From: Vitellaria paradoxa
Lineage: Eukaryota; Streptophyta; Magnoliopsida; Ericales; Sapotaceae
NCBI GenBank assembly: GCA_019916065.1
Contig: CM034236.1
Coordinates: 11,505,334 to 11,569,333, forward strand
DNA length: 64,000 nucleotides
Reading direction: 5' to 3'
The position numbers and the translations under genes were made by a program. The first letter of the stretch is position 1. Each line of letters begins with the position of its first letter. This document shows positions 46,735-57,920 of this stretch, piece after piece. The notes below the pieces were generated by a model, which had not been told where the DNA came from, made no database searches, and saw only the letters and a list, made by a program, of their open reading frames with translations.

Positions 46735-47800
46735 AAGAGCGTGTTTGAAAAATAAGAATTTATGGGAAGAAAAGAAAAGTAAATGAAAAAGAAAAAATGA
46801 AAAATATTAAATTGATTTGTTTGTATGGTTAAGAGAATGAGAAGAAATTAAAAAGAATAATTTTGTTTTTAACTGATTATAAAAACAAAATAACCATATA
46901 CAAGTAATTTGGATTGAGGATTTAGTGAGAAAAAGAAAAAAGAAGAAAAAGTAAAAAGATAAGAAAAATGGGAAGAAAATATAAAATTCAAAATATATGT
47001 TTTTGTTAGAGTAGATTAGAAAATATAAGAAAATAAAAGGTAGAACATTAATGAACTAATTTTCTAATTTAGTTATTTTTAATTTCTCAAATTTCATATA
47101 TGTTATTCCTTTTTTCATTATAAACCAATAGGAGGAGCAATTTTGAATCCAAATCTTTTTTTTTTTTTTTTTCCTCTTTTGCCTTGACAATTCATTGATA
47201 TAACCATGGCTTAAGAGATTGTCTAGATTGAGGATTTGCTGAGAGAAAAGAAATTAATTGGAAGGAAAAATGAAAAGAAAATGAGAAAAAATATAAAAAT
47301 TTAAATTATGTTATTATTTGAATAATGGATTAAAAGATAGATGAAAATAAAAGAAATTCATGGATAAATTAATATTTTGAATTCATGAAATCTCATGTGT
47401 TTTCTCAGCCATTTTTCATTACAAATCAAACAAGAATAGTAATTATGGATCTCCTCTCTGTTTCATTTTTCTTTGATAAATCCTTAATTAGAACACACCT
47501 AAAAACATATTTGGAGTTGGGATTTGAAAAGGAAAAAGAAAAGGGAAGAGAAAATAAAAGGAAAATGTAAGGAAAAGAAGAACATAAAACCCTAAACAAG
47601 TGTCATTATTTGAAGATTTAAAAAATATAATAAAATAAAGAACATTTATCAATATCTTCCTTTTTTTAATTTAATAAATTTTTAATTTTTCAGTTCTCAT
47701 ACATTTTTCTTTTCATTTTCTACCATAATCTAAACAATAAAAAGAATTTTAAATCTCTATCCATTTTATTTTCCCCTAATGAATCCTTTATAAGTGTATT
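46735..47800. repeat. Degenerate purine-rich tandem repeat, about 300-bp period
   Basis: Units show TTGGATTGAGGATTT-like starts near 46909, 47213 and 47508. Each goes from an A/G-rich run (GAAAAGAAAA-type) to a T/C-rich stretch with TTTCATTA and ends in CCAATAGG or AATCTAAAC. Divergence is high. The A/G-rich and T/C-rich halves could pair as hairpins. Confidence 0.5.
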
Positions 47801-49573
47801 GCAAATTAGTTTTTTTTCCCTACATTTTATTTTTTGTAATATATACTGTTATGTAAAGAGTAAGGAAAAGTTGACACGTGACTGTTTATTTATTTTTTTT
47901 TTCGTGTGTTTTTTATTTTGTTTTGTTTTGTTTTGTGTGAGCGACTGAGAATAGGGTGACTCTAACTCGTGGAGTATTGGCTTCCTTTTTTTTTTTTGTG
48001 GTGTGTATTTTTATTTAATTTTTTATTTTCTCCAACTATGTTATGAATATTTTTGTAGAATTATATATATTGTATATATTTATTCATCATTTACTATAAA
48101 ATTGCACATACTATAAAAATCTAAAGCAAAATGTGAACATTCTATAAATCTATAGCAATACATTAATGTGAAAGAGATTTGTAGAAAAGTAACGTGATTT
48201 TTCCATACGTCGGACATGTATTTTTTTTTTTTTTTTATATATCTTTGGTTCTTTTGTTTTAGATGTTAATGTTATTCTTATATTAAATTTCAGAAATTAT
48301 TAGCAATTTGATATGTATTTTATTTATTTATTTATTGCATTTTGTTTTTGTTTGGAGGATCAATATGTATTACATTTCTTAATTTTTGTAACTTTATAAT
48401 GGATGATTACCCTGTTGTTAGGGATATTTGAAGAATTGTTGTTGGTTCAATATATTTTTTTTTTGTTTTTATATTTTATTTTTATTTAGAGTACTGACAT
48501 ACATCACACTTTTTTTTGCAAGTCTGTTATAAATTATATATTTAAAATTTTTAAATATTTAAACTTTATATATTTGTTGTATTAAATATTATTTTATATA
48601 TATATATTATATATACAAAATTAAATGTATTACAAAAATCTGGAACAATTAATGGGCAGATCATTTTGCTAGGTTATACAATTACTAGTAATAGCTCGTG
48701 CATTCGTCATTCTAAACAAAATTAGTATTAATTTTCTTATATTGTTGAAACCTTAGATAAAAAGTTCAAATTGAAAAAAATTATGATAACCTATGGGTTT
48801 TAACTTTGTTTTTTTAACACTTTTGGGCCATAGCATGTAATACATGTGTTTTGATCTCTCTCAGTCTAATTAATTTTTTATAAGCACTATAAAAGAAAAC
48901 ACAAATATGGTGCTTTAATTTGGAATGTTCAACTTCCTAAAAATTATAATTAGACGGAATTTAAGTTCGCAGTTATTATTTGTATATGATCTTTATTCTA
49001 AAAATATAATAAAATTTAAAACATTCCAACCGCTTTGTGAGATACATAATAGTAGGTTCAGAAAAATAAGAATTGAGCGAGAAGTTAAAAATATAAAAAT
49101 AATCTTAATTGTAAAATAAAAAAATAATTTTTAACTATTAAATATTAGTTTACGAGAATAACATGCATTTTCAAAAATTGCTTTATTTTATCATATAGAT
49201 ACCCAGGGGTCGTCTGGATTAACATAAGCTGGGCTACAAAAGGCCAACAATTCAATTTCAGAGTCAACCCTTTGGTCACCTAATCGAATTTGACATATAC
49301 TTGCATTTGAAATCAGGACGCAAGCCGCAGGGATGGCCAATGGGCAAAACATACTGAGTTTGGGTCCAATTAAGAATAATTTTTTAATCAAGTTTTTAGG
49401 TTTAATTTAAAATTTTTTTCATATAATTTTATTTTTTTTTAAATTAAATTATATTTTTAAATAAGAATAATTCAAAATTTTATAAAAGTAGTTTAGTATT
49501 AAAACAATTAATTTTAAAATTTTAATATAAAAATTTAGTTTTACCAAAAAAAAATAAATAAAATAATATATAA
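47801..49573. other. AT-rich intergenic DNA
   Basis: Long A/T stretches and homopolymers (for example T at 48221-48236). No gene is supported. Confidence 0.55.
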
Positions 49574-49740
49574 TGTAGTACCCGATTTTTAATTTTGGCC
49601 ATTTATGTGTTTTTTTTTTTTTTTTGTCAATAAAATATTTAAAATGAGATTAGGTAATTTATTTTATTTTTTTGAGCCAGGTGTAGTCCAAATCGATATT
49701 TGATTGGACAATTGGCCTGGATTTAGCCTTTCTTTTCTCT

Positions 49741-49781
49741 TTTCTTCTTCTTCTTCTTCTTCTTCTTCTTCTTCTTCTTTT
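49741..49781. repeat. (TTC)n microsatellite in the solo LTR
   Basis: About twelve TTC units between T-rich flanks; on the minus strand this reads as a poly-Glu frame, which is not a real gene. Confidence 0.8.
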
Positions 49782-50950
49782 TTCTCTTTTTGATGCCCCG
49801 CAGATCTTCCAGAGAGAATGGGAGAGAGAGAAGAGACAGAGAGAGAGGAGAAAGAAGGTAGAGAAAGAGGGTAATTCGGGAAGGAATGAAGGTGGACTCG
49901 AGTAGTTTTCGACGCTGTCAACGCTGTGGTAATGTCTGTTTCACGTGATTTCACTCGAGGTGGAAGAAATCGACGCTCTAAATTTAGATGCTAAAACTAA
50001 AAAATCTTCATTTCTCCTTTTATCTTCAGATCTGAGGTAAGTGGAACTTATAGTTATATTCTAGACATTGCTAGGATGATTTTGACATGTTGTGTGCTTA
50101 GTTTGGTTAAGATTTTGGAAGATTTATGATATATATACATGTGTATATGAATGTGTGTATATATATATGCATACATGTGTTGAAATCTCATATATATTTG
50201 AATTATTGTGAAAATTAATGTTATAAGATTATGCTATTGAGATGTTTAGAAGTTTATATAAGATTTATTACTGAGTCTGAGATGCAGAAAGGCCAAATTT
50301 GGCCAAGGTTGGTCAGAGAAGATGATGAACAGTGTTTAGAACACAAAATAGTCGAGGCCCAAGGGTGCAGGCTGCCTACGGGTAGCCTATGACCCATATT
50401 GGAAAATCTGAGATTTGGTAGTGCGAAGTCGCGAGCATCCATTGAGCAGGACGTGAGGTCAACCTGAGCCGCGCGCTCCTTGTGAGCAAGTTGCGACTCT
50501 CTCTTGAATTCTGTGTTTGGGCTATTTTGACCTCATTTTTCTTGGGTTTATGCATATATGTGTAGCAAACATGTTTGGATAAAAACTCTGTGAATTATAT
50601 GAGGTTGCTTTTATGTTTGAGTATGGCACGTAATTACTTTGATGTTGAGACATTAATGTTAGTCATACATGATTGAGCATATCATGTGCACAGGGCTTGA
50701 GTGATATCATTTGATTCATGTTGAGGGTATTGATTGGCTGAGAATGCCATATTGATATTATTGATGTGCTGGGACACAAGTTATATATATGAACATGATT
50801 CCTGATTTTAAGAAAAATGATAAAATGAGATTTTTAAAATATCGAATGATTCTCAGTCGATAGATATGACTAGAACTTCGTCATTTGGAGTTGGAACATT
50901 AATATTGAAATAAGATATTATAGAATTTTCTCCAGACTATAGTTGAACCC

Positions 50951-51330
50951 TGCTTGAGCTAAGCAAATGCCTGACTATGAAATAACACAGTTCCCTAGCA
51001 GAAGGGTCAGGGAGTGTAACACGATTCCCCTGAGTCTTAGCTAGTTAGAGGTATAACACGGTTCCCCAACCGCTATTTATATTGATTACTCTGCTTGAAC
51101 TAAGTAGATGCCTGACTATGGATGTAACACGATTTCCTAGCAGAAGAGTCAAGGAGTGTAACACGATTCCCTTAAGTTTTAGCTGATTGGGGTTGTAACA
51201 TGGTTTTCCAACCGCTATTTATATTGATTACCTTGCTTGAGCTGAGCAGATGCCTAACTAAGTGTAGCATGGTTCCCTAGCAGAAAGGTCAGGGGGTGTA
51301 ACACGGTTCCCTATCCGGTTTATATATATA
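50951..51330 (+). repeat. 141-bp tandem repeat in the LTR, about 2.7 copies
   Basis: Units begin TGCTTGAGCTAAGCA or a variant at 50951, 51092 and 51234. Each contains GTAACACGATTCCC and TAACACGGTTCCCC-like motifs in pairs. Confidence 0.85.
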
Positions 51331-51905
51331 TATTGAGGTAATATGATTGTTACATCTATTGATAAGTGTATAGATTATTCTATTTATCATGAGTTTGGTT
51401 ATGAAATAAGGAATATAAAATAGGAACTACGGTAACTTGATTCTTGAGGTGAGATACGTAGGTAACTTGGGCTAAAATAGCCTGAGTCCAGTCTTAACTC
51501 TAAAGGATAATAATTGTGTTTAGTTTTCTTAACTAAGAGTTGAATTATATTATTAACAAATTGAAGGTAACGAGATCAATTATTATTTTATATAGGAATG
51601 AGTAATAATTTTAGGTATTTTGATAACTTTAATTTAACGTGAATTGAATTTGAATTGAATTTTATTATTTATTTTGGTTTTTACGTTCCCATGCCGTCCG
51701 TCTCGAACAATTCAATTAGGGGCGTGACATATAATACATAAATATATTTTAAAATATTTTAGGCTTAGCTAGATTGAGTTTGTGTCCACAAACTTAATTC
51801 CAAACCTAGAAAAATAAAGCCACTTAAATGAACATAACAGAACTAGTCTAAAATGTCCACCTTGCCTAAATCTGCACAAATCCCTTTAATTTAGGATCTC
51901 ATGTG

Positions 51906-52397
51906 TTAACTTGAGGTTAGCTCAGTTGATAAAATTTTGGATTTATTCTCTAGTGGTCATTAGTTCGAGTCTCCTCAGGGTCACTCGAGAGTTTACTTGT
52001 GTGAAGGACTGTGAAGGACCTGCCCGTAAGGAACTCTACCTACGGGAGAGTGAAGCGGGAGGTGAAGCAGAGAAGCAATGCCTCCCATCCCACATCGTCT
52101 AGGTTATGGAAGGAAGTGACATATATGTAATATTCGATATCAATATAGAACAACGCGTTTTAAAGCCGTGAGGGCACTGGGTTCAGTGGGAACTCCAGGG
52201 TTAAGCGTGCTCTAGTGGAAGCAGTACTTGGATGGGTGACCTCCTGGGAAGTAGTTTACCAAGCTCAAAGCGGACAATATTGTACTATATGGATGCGGGT
52301 CATTACAACTTGATTGTTAACTTCAAGATCCAGAGATAGATTAGTTGAGACGTGTGTAAGGTAGCCTGGACATCCTCAGTTACCAAAAAAAAAAAGA
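51906..52397 (+). mobile_element. Composite SINE with a tRNA-like head and a 5S rRNA-like body
   Basis: An 11-bp target duplication, GATCTCATGTG, bounds it at 51895-51905 and 52398-52408. The 5' part has an A-box-like GTTAGCTCAGTTGATAA and a B-box-like AGTTCGAGTCTCC. From about 52079 a segment resembles the LTR of Cassandra-type TRIMs (CCCACATCGTCTAGGTTATG; AAGCGGACAATATTG), and 52196-52255 resembles the 3' half of 5S rRNA (GGTTAAGCGTGCTC, then GGATGGGTGACCTCCTGGGA). It ends GGACATCCTCAGTTACC plus poly-A. Whether the 5S-like part was inserted later or is original to the family cannot be decided; no clean 5-bp duplication was found around it. Confidence 0.72.
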
Positions 52398-52521
52398 GAT
52401 CTCATGTGAGAAATTTTATTGTACATATTAAACTACAACTCCTTCCAATCACCAATTTAAGGGGAGCAATTACTATAGTTGTTACATTCATTTTTAATTA
52501 TAATTATAGTGGATCTATTTA

Positions 52522-53350
52522 AGATGAGGTGCCGTGGTGTATGCTATTTGCAGATGATATTATTTAAGTAGATGAGACGAGAGAATGAGTGAATGCTAAA
52601 CTAGAATTATGGCGGGAAATGTTAGAGATAAAAGAGTTTAGGCTAAGCCGATACAAAACGGAGTATATGGAATGCAAGTTTAGTCAAAGTAGAGTAACTG
52701 GTAGTATAGAAATAAGTTTAGGCACACAAAAGATTGTAGAGAATGAAAACTTTAGGTACCTTGGATCTATGGTGCAACAAGATGGAGGGATTGATATTGA
52801 TGTAAGTCACAGGATTCAAGCCAGGTTAACCAAATGGAGGAGTGCTTCGGGGGTTTTGTGCGATCAAAAAATTCCCCTCAAGGTAAAAGGAAAGTATTAT
52901 ACGGTAGCGGTTAGACCAACGCTGCTATATGGATCAGAGTGTTAAACAGTAAAGCATAATCATAATCAGAAGATGGCAGTTGCGGAGATGAGGATACTAA
53001 GGTGGATGTGCAGGATTACAAGGAAAGATAAGATTAGGAACAAGAAGATTAGGAGCAAAGTAGGAATAGCACCGATTGAAAATAAAATGAGAGAAAATCA
53101 ATTAAGATGGTTTAGCCATGTTAGAAGGCGTCCAGCAAAGGCACTTATTAGGAGGTGTGAAAATATAGAGATTGGTAGGAGTAGGAGAGGTAGAGGAAGA
53201 TCTAAGAAAAGCTGGAAAGAAACTATTAAACATTACCTTACCTACTTGGATTTAACGGAGGATATAGTCCTAAACAAATTTGATTGGCGTCGTCAAATCC
53301 ATATAGCCGAACCCACTTAATGGGAAATTAAAGACTTAGTTTAGTTTGGT
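52522..53350 (+). mobile_element. 5'-truncated RTE-type LINE
   Basis: An 18-bp target duplication, TTATAGTGGATCTATTTA, lies at 52504-52521 and 53351-53368. The reading frame starts inside the reverse transcriptase (DEVPWCMLFADDII, the F-x-DD catalytic motif), goes on through LWREMLEIKEFRLSRYKTEY, FRYLGSMVQ and PTLLYGSEC, and then GRGRSKKSWKETIK and HIAEPT near the end. In-frame stops occur within FADDII*, before VNAKLE and at 52942-52944, so it is dead. The 3' end is short (AGTTTAGTTTGGT), as in plant RTE elements. Confidence 0.87.
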
Positions 53351-53414
53351 TTATAGTGGATCTATTTATACTTCTCAACTATTTATAGTGGATCTATTTA
53401 TACTTCTCAACTAT
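53351..53414. repeat. Two-copy 32-bp tandem repeat at the LINE 3' junction
   Basis: TTATAGTGGATCTATTTATA plus CTTCTCAACTAT occurs at 53351 and 53383. The first copy includes the downstream target duplication of the LINE. Confidence 0.85.
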
Positions 53415-54770
53415 CTTCTTACACTTTATTTTTTATTAAGTAAAATTACAAATATTATTTTCTACGTAACAATTAAATATAATGTAATGAAATAAAATGT
53501 AAGAAAAAAATGTTAATTTATCTATATGATTATTAAAAGTATTAATGAAAATAAATATTATTTTAATATTTCAAAAAATGTGTCTATAATGTTTGTCCAT
53601 ATTTATAAAAGTTTTTTAAAGAATAATTATATTATTTCAAATTAAATATAAGAATAATTGATCAAAAAAATATATAATTTTGTTATTTATTTAGTAAATA
53701 AAAAATAAAATAAAATGCATAAGGCATTTAAGGAACTCTTCTTATTACCCAAAAACTGAAAAAACTGCAGCCGTTTTGTATTTTTTGAGATTAGTTGCTG
53801 TGTATAATCGATGAAGGACATCGTAAAGTTGAAATATAATTTTTTGAGTTTAAATTGTATTTTTAGTATTTGAATTCTTATAAAAATTCATTCAATTTAT
53901 GATAATTTTTGAATATTTATTCTCAATTCCTCTTATTGATCCTCGAAATACCATGAATTAGGATTTCTCGATCAACCAGAACAACAATTAGTATCTTTTG
54001 GTCTAATTTAAGCTGTATCAAAGTCACTTTCAATTCCAGTAAAACGGAATAAGAAGAACATGGAAAAGATGACTTCTTATTCAAACTGCCATTGTCCAAT
54101 TACATCTTGAAATTGTAAGTGAAATCAACAAAGTTATATCTTTGTTAGCTGATCAAGTTACGCCAGATGAGTCATCCTTCCTCATATTCTCCATTATCCA
54201 TCCATGATCCATTAATTAATTCCGCATGGAAAAAGAGAGAACATATATAAAACAGATAAACATAAAACTACATATATACATGATGACATAGACTTGTGTG
54301 TGTGTGGGGGGGGGGGGGGGTAAAATCCATTCCAACTCCTGAGTTTTTTATTCAAAAATTCACTATAGGGTCTGAATTTATTTATTTATTTTTAACAATT
54401 AAGGGTATGATCATTTAGGAGTGTATGGATGATCAACTTTTAAAAGTGATATATAACAAAATTTTATTGAAAGAAATTGGAAAATATTGATAAAATTTTA
54501 ATTTTTTTTTTTTAGCGTTTTTTTTTTTTGTCAGCCAAACACTCATTTAATTACTTACTGTATAGATCTTAGTGACCATCTTGTCCCTAAAAATTAGACT
54601 AATGCCGCCTTACACTCACAAAGTTTATTGTCTAATTTTCAAAAACAAAATGGTCATTGAAATCCTAAAACACAATTATTTAAAAATTCAAGTTATTAAT
54701 TGTTATAAAAAATAAAAAACAAGTAGAAATAAAAAAAATTCAAATTCAAAAATAAGATTTTAGAAGAATG
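53415..54770. other. AT-rich intergenic DNA
   Basis: No supported gene. It has a GT run followed by a G run at 54296-54320. Confidence 0.55.
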
Positions 54771-54780
54771 CAAAATATTT

Positions 54781-54945
54781 GAAAGGGGAGGCTAACATCA
54801 CTTTTGATGCTAGCCATATGACATCAAAGTTATGAGCTGTCTTATTAAAATCGAGTAGCTCACAAATTTAAAAATTTTGTGATATCAAAATTGTGAGCCG
54901 TCCACGTGACTAACATAAAAGGTGATGTTAAACTCTCCCTAAATC
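54781..54945. mobile_element. MULE-type MITE, 165 bp
   Basis: The left end, GAAAGGGGAGGCTAACATCAC, is inverted at the right (GTGATGTTAAACTCTCCC...). TIR similarity extends over about 55 bp (for example ATGAGCTGTC and GTGAGCCGTC). A perfect 10-bp duplication, CAAAATATTT, lies at 54771-54780 and 54946-54955, consistent with Mutator-type insertion (9-10 bp). Confidence 0.82.
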
Positions 54946-55067
54946 CAAAATATTTACCCGAGGTATGAACTTATATGTTTTTATTTGTGATGTATGAGAG
55001 AGAGAGAGAGAGATGTGCTATGTACTTGGTGCAATCCTGAGTAAAATCAATGGGCACACTCAACTTA

Positions 55068-56178
55068 GGGCCCGTTTAGAATGATAAAAAATAAATAAAA
55101 TAAAATAAAATGTAATTTTAGATAAATTTTAGTGTTTAGTGTTTTTTCCGAACAATATTTCTTGAAGGTGAGTAGTGATAAATTTTTAAAATGATTTTTT
55201 CAAATCTATGCTAACGGTCAAAAAATTCTCAATCGATGTTTTGCTGTTTGGTGTGGTATGTAGTTGTTGTAGAAAGAGTGTTTTTTTCTTTGCTTTATGT
55301 TTAATTCTTTTTCCAACTTCACTCATCACAGTGGCAGCAGTAATAGAGAGATGAAACAAAACAAAAGAGAGGGTTGGAGTGGAATCTTACTACCACCAAC
55401 CCAATAAACATGGATGCTTATGAAGCAATAAGGATTGTCCTCTTGAGGATCCAAAACTTGGACCCTGAAAATGCCTCAAAAATCATGGGTCTCCTCTTGA
55501 TTCAAGACCATGGTGAGAAGGAAATGATTCGATTAGCCTTTGGTCTCAAAGCGTTTCTCCACTCCGTCGTTCTCAAGGCCAGGAAAGAGCTGGGCTTGGC
55601 CTCTAACTCCCCGACGACGCCGGTAACGCCGCTGATGAATTTGAGCTCCAAGACTAGCTCTCCTCCGTCAACGACAGTTCACCTACTCTCTCCTCAAAAG
55701 GTTTTATTTTTTTTTTACCGCCATCAAGATTTAGCCTCAAGCCCTGAAGAAGGAGACGCCATGCTCTTCCCTTCCTATGGCGGCGGTGGCAACTACGAAG
55801 GCACCGTGAACGGCCTTCTCCATCAGGGGAGCTGTTCAGTGAACGATATCTTCTGCTGGGCTGTTTAAATGATTCAAAACATTAAACCATGAGAACGGCG
55901 TGAAGCAAACAGTTCGAACGGTTTTGTGGGCTCGAACGGTTTTGTGGGTCCAGATATAATGGTATTCGTTCGAAAGGTTTCGACTCGAAAAACATAATTG
56001 TTAAAAAAAATTTTTGCACTCGGTTAATCTTCTTATAAGTTTTCTACTTTTTTAGCGAAATACTGAATTTTTTTTAAATTAGTAAAAGTGGAAATGTATA
56101 AAAGTGTAATAGAGAATTTTAATAATTTTTAGAGATTAGTGAAATTTTATTTTGTTTTTTGGCACACCAAACAGTGCC
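55068..56178 (+). mobile_element. PIF-like element carrying a captured gene fragment
   Basis: The left end, GGGCCCGTTTAGAATGATAA, is a diverged inverse of the right end (GGCACACCAAACAGTGCC). The 3-bp duplication TTA is at 55065-55067 and 56179-56181. About 80 bp at the left and 270 bp at the right match the dispersed MITE family at 2164-2541 and 60461-60795 (AGCAAACAGTTCGAACGG, AGCGAAATACTGAATTTTTT, TTATTTTGTTTTT). Between them lie about 750 bp of a CCCH zinc-finger gene's 5' region. This is the layout of a Pack-type transposon. Confidence 0.6.
55410..55868 (+). pseudogene. CCCH zinc-finger protein, N-terminal fragment
   Basis: ATG at 55410 starts [20 protein letters not shown] and continues [20 protein letters not shown] and [14 protein letters not shown]. 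This is the conserved N-terminal domain of a plant family of CCCH plus RRM proteins (AtC3H18/53-like), where the usual reading is [28 protein letters not shown]. Then come Ser/Pro-rich text, [20 protein letters not shown] and [13 protein letters not shown] residues, and TAA at 55866-55868 after about 152 codons. The CCCH finger and RRM are absent. An upstream leader with a possible GTGAGT..CATCACAG intron was probably taken along. A truncated RNA-binding-protein fragment without an RNA-binding domain is likely non-functional. Confidence 0.7.
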
Positions 56179-56185
56179 TTAATAT

Positions 56186-56398
56186 CCCAAAATTTGAGAA
56201 TTTGATTGAATTTGGGAGAATTGATATAACAATGATATGTCAATTCTATGACATATAATTTAGATTATTAATTTTAAATTTAATGGTCTAGATATATTTA
56301 CATTTATTTTAAAATAAAATAATATAAATACATTTATACCGTTGATTAAAATCTAACGGCTCACAATCAATGTCATAGGCTGACGTGGCTTCTCCCCC
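56186..56398. mobile_element. Probable MITE-like AT-rich insert
   Basis: It has a CAATTCTATGACATATAATT motif near the left and a weakly inverted CAATGTCATAGGCTGACGTG near the right. The insert abuts the broken C-terminus of the lipid-transfer-protein gene. Ends and target duplication could not be fixed. Confidence 0.35.
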
Positions 56399-56399
56399 A

Positions 56400-56702
56400 T
56401 CCCAATTCGATTCGCTCTGTCAACACGAACACCCAAAGTGGGTCCCGCTTGCTTGAAACACTCGCACACAGCCCGCCTGTCTTCCTTGGAAGAGCCAACC
56501 ACCTGGTTCAGGGCTTTAGCTTCGTCGCAGCAAGGCGCGGTGATGTCACCAATACCCACCAAGAAAGGCTGGCAAGGCAGCAACTTAATCACCGCTTCTC
56601 GGCATGTTACTGTTGCATTGGCCTTCCTATCCCAGCAATCATCATCATCATACCCAAAACCACCACCGCCCAAACTGAGCCACCCGCTATCTTCTTTGCC
56701 AT
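56400..56702 (-). pseudogene. Non-specific lipid-transfer protein gene, frameshifted and truncated
   Basis: On the minus strand ATG (56702-56700) starts a signal peptide, MAKKIAGGSVWAVVVLGMMM then MIAGIGRP. This frame stops within about 31 codons. The mature part continues in another frame: ATVTCREAVIKLLPCQPFLV, then GDITAPCCDEAKALNQ and RRAVCECFKQAGPTLGVRVD. Six cysteines of the eight-cysteine pattern (C, C, CC, CxC) are present; the last two are missing because the sequence changes after VDRA, at about 56410. Secreted proteins of this family bind lipids at the cell wall and plasma membrane. A single-base shift and a lost 3' end make it a pseudogene, unless a C-terminal exon lies elsewhere and the shift is a sequencing error. 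Confidence 0.65.
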
Positions 56703-57917
56703 TCTTTCTTCCTGAAAGACGTGTGTGTGTGTGTGTGTTTCTCTGAACTAAAATGATGAGGTAGAGGTTATAGTTATATTGCAAGAATTCGAGTAATACT
56801 ACCTTCAGTGGCGGAATCCGAATTTCTAATAAGTGGAGTCGAAAATTTAAATTAAGTTAAAAGAGATTGGAGGAAAATTTTTTAACTTTTGGAGATTGAA
56901 GGATGGAAAGGTTTTTAATTTTTAAGTTTTTATTTTGACCTTTTTTTTAATAAATAAATTTTAAAGTGAGGTCAAATACATAAAATTAAGGTAAAAATTA
57001 TATTTATCCTAAACAAAATTTGAGAGCGAGGGGTTACTTGCCTATACTTATTTTTACATAGCTCCAGTCGTGAATACGTTTGGGTAATGATTGCCAAATA
57101 ATTTTTTAACCTTTGTGATCATATGATATCAGGTGTATGATTTGGAAAAAAATAAAACAATAAAAGAAATAAATACTATTAAAATTACATTTGATGTAAT
57201 TATATAATTGCTTTGAACTGAAATGATGAGGTGGGGATTATACTTATATTGCAAGTAATAACAATGGTTACATGATTATTTAGCCTTAATGATCATACAG
57301 TATCAAGTGTATCATTTTTTTTTTTTTGGTAATTAAATGTATCATTTTGAAAAAGATAAGATAATAAAAGTCGACCTAGTATATGGGTTTAAAAATTAAT
57401 GAAATAAATAAATTTAAAAGGTATATTGTTCAAATTTTAAGATTAATTAAAATTTAATGTGAGGGGCTGAAGGGTATTAGAGGAAACTAAAAAAATCTTA
57501 TCAAATATTAATTTTTAAATTTCATTAATACTTATAGAGTTTCCTTATATAACAGTATAGATATAAAGTTGATAACAAAAGAAAAAAATAATAATCATAA
57601 TATATCTTTTTTAATCTAGGACCAATCTGCCGTTACAAAAATTCTCTAAGGGCAAATCAGTCATTCTGGATAATCTTATATAACAGTATAGATGTAATTC
57701 GTATCTCGTTATAATTATGGCATTTATGTTGTTTGATGCATTGGCATTGATCTTTTATTATAGTTTTTCTTAATTGAAATTTTGATGAAATGTGCGCTTT
57801 TGTTTGTTGTTTGCCTGAATCTCGATAGTTTTTATAGGGTTTTCATCATTTATGGTACTAGTTAAAAATTAGTATGCTGTCATTGATTTACTAGTTGTGA
57901 TTTTCAAGCTTAATTAT
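56703..57917. other. 5' flank of the LTP remnant and AT-rich intergenic DNA
   Basis: A (GT)n run lies at about 56720-56739. Between 56820 and 57090 there are short transposon-like stretches (GTGGCGGAATCCGAATTTC is a typical hAT-like end). No gene is supported. Confidence 0.5.
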
Positions 57918-57920
57918 TCA

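Larger units (their letters stand above)
49574..51729 (+). mobile_element. Solo LTR, 2,156 bp
   Basis: Starts TGTAGTACCCGATTTT and ends GGGGCGTGACA, the TG...CA ends of a Gypsy-type plant LTR. A perfect 5-bp target duplication, TATAA, flanks it (49569-49573 and 51730-51734). No internal retrotransposon domains and no second LTR are seen. It contains a (CTT)n/(TTC)n run and an internal tandem repeat, described separately. Confidence 0.82.

Noticed and set aside
49664..49954. Minus-strand frame with a poly-Glu run
   Set aside because: The run is the translation of the (TTC)n microsatellite within a solo LTR.
52196..52255. 5S rRNA gene
   Set aside because: Only a 3'-half-like segment is present, embedded in a retroposon with its own target duplication.
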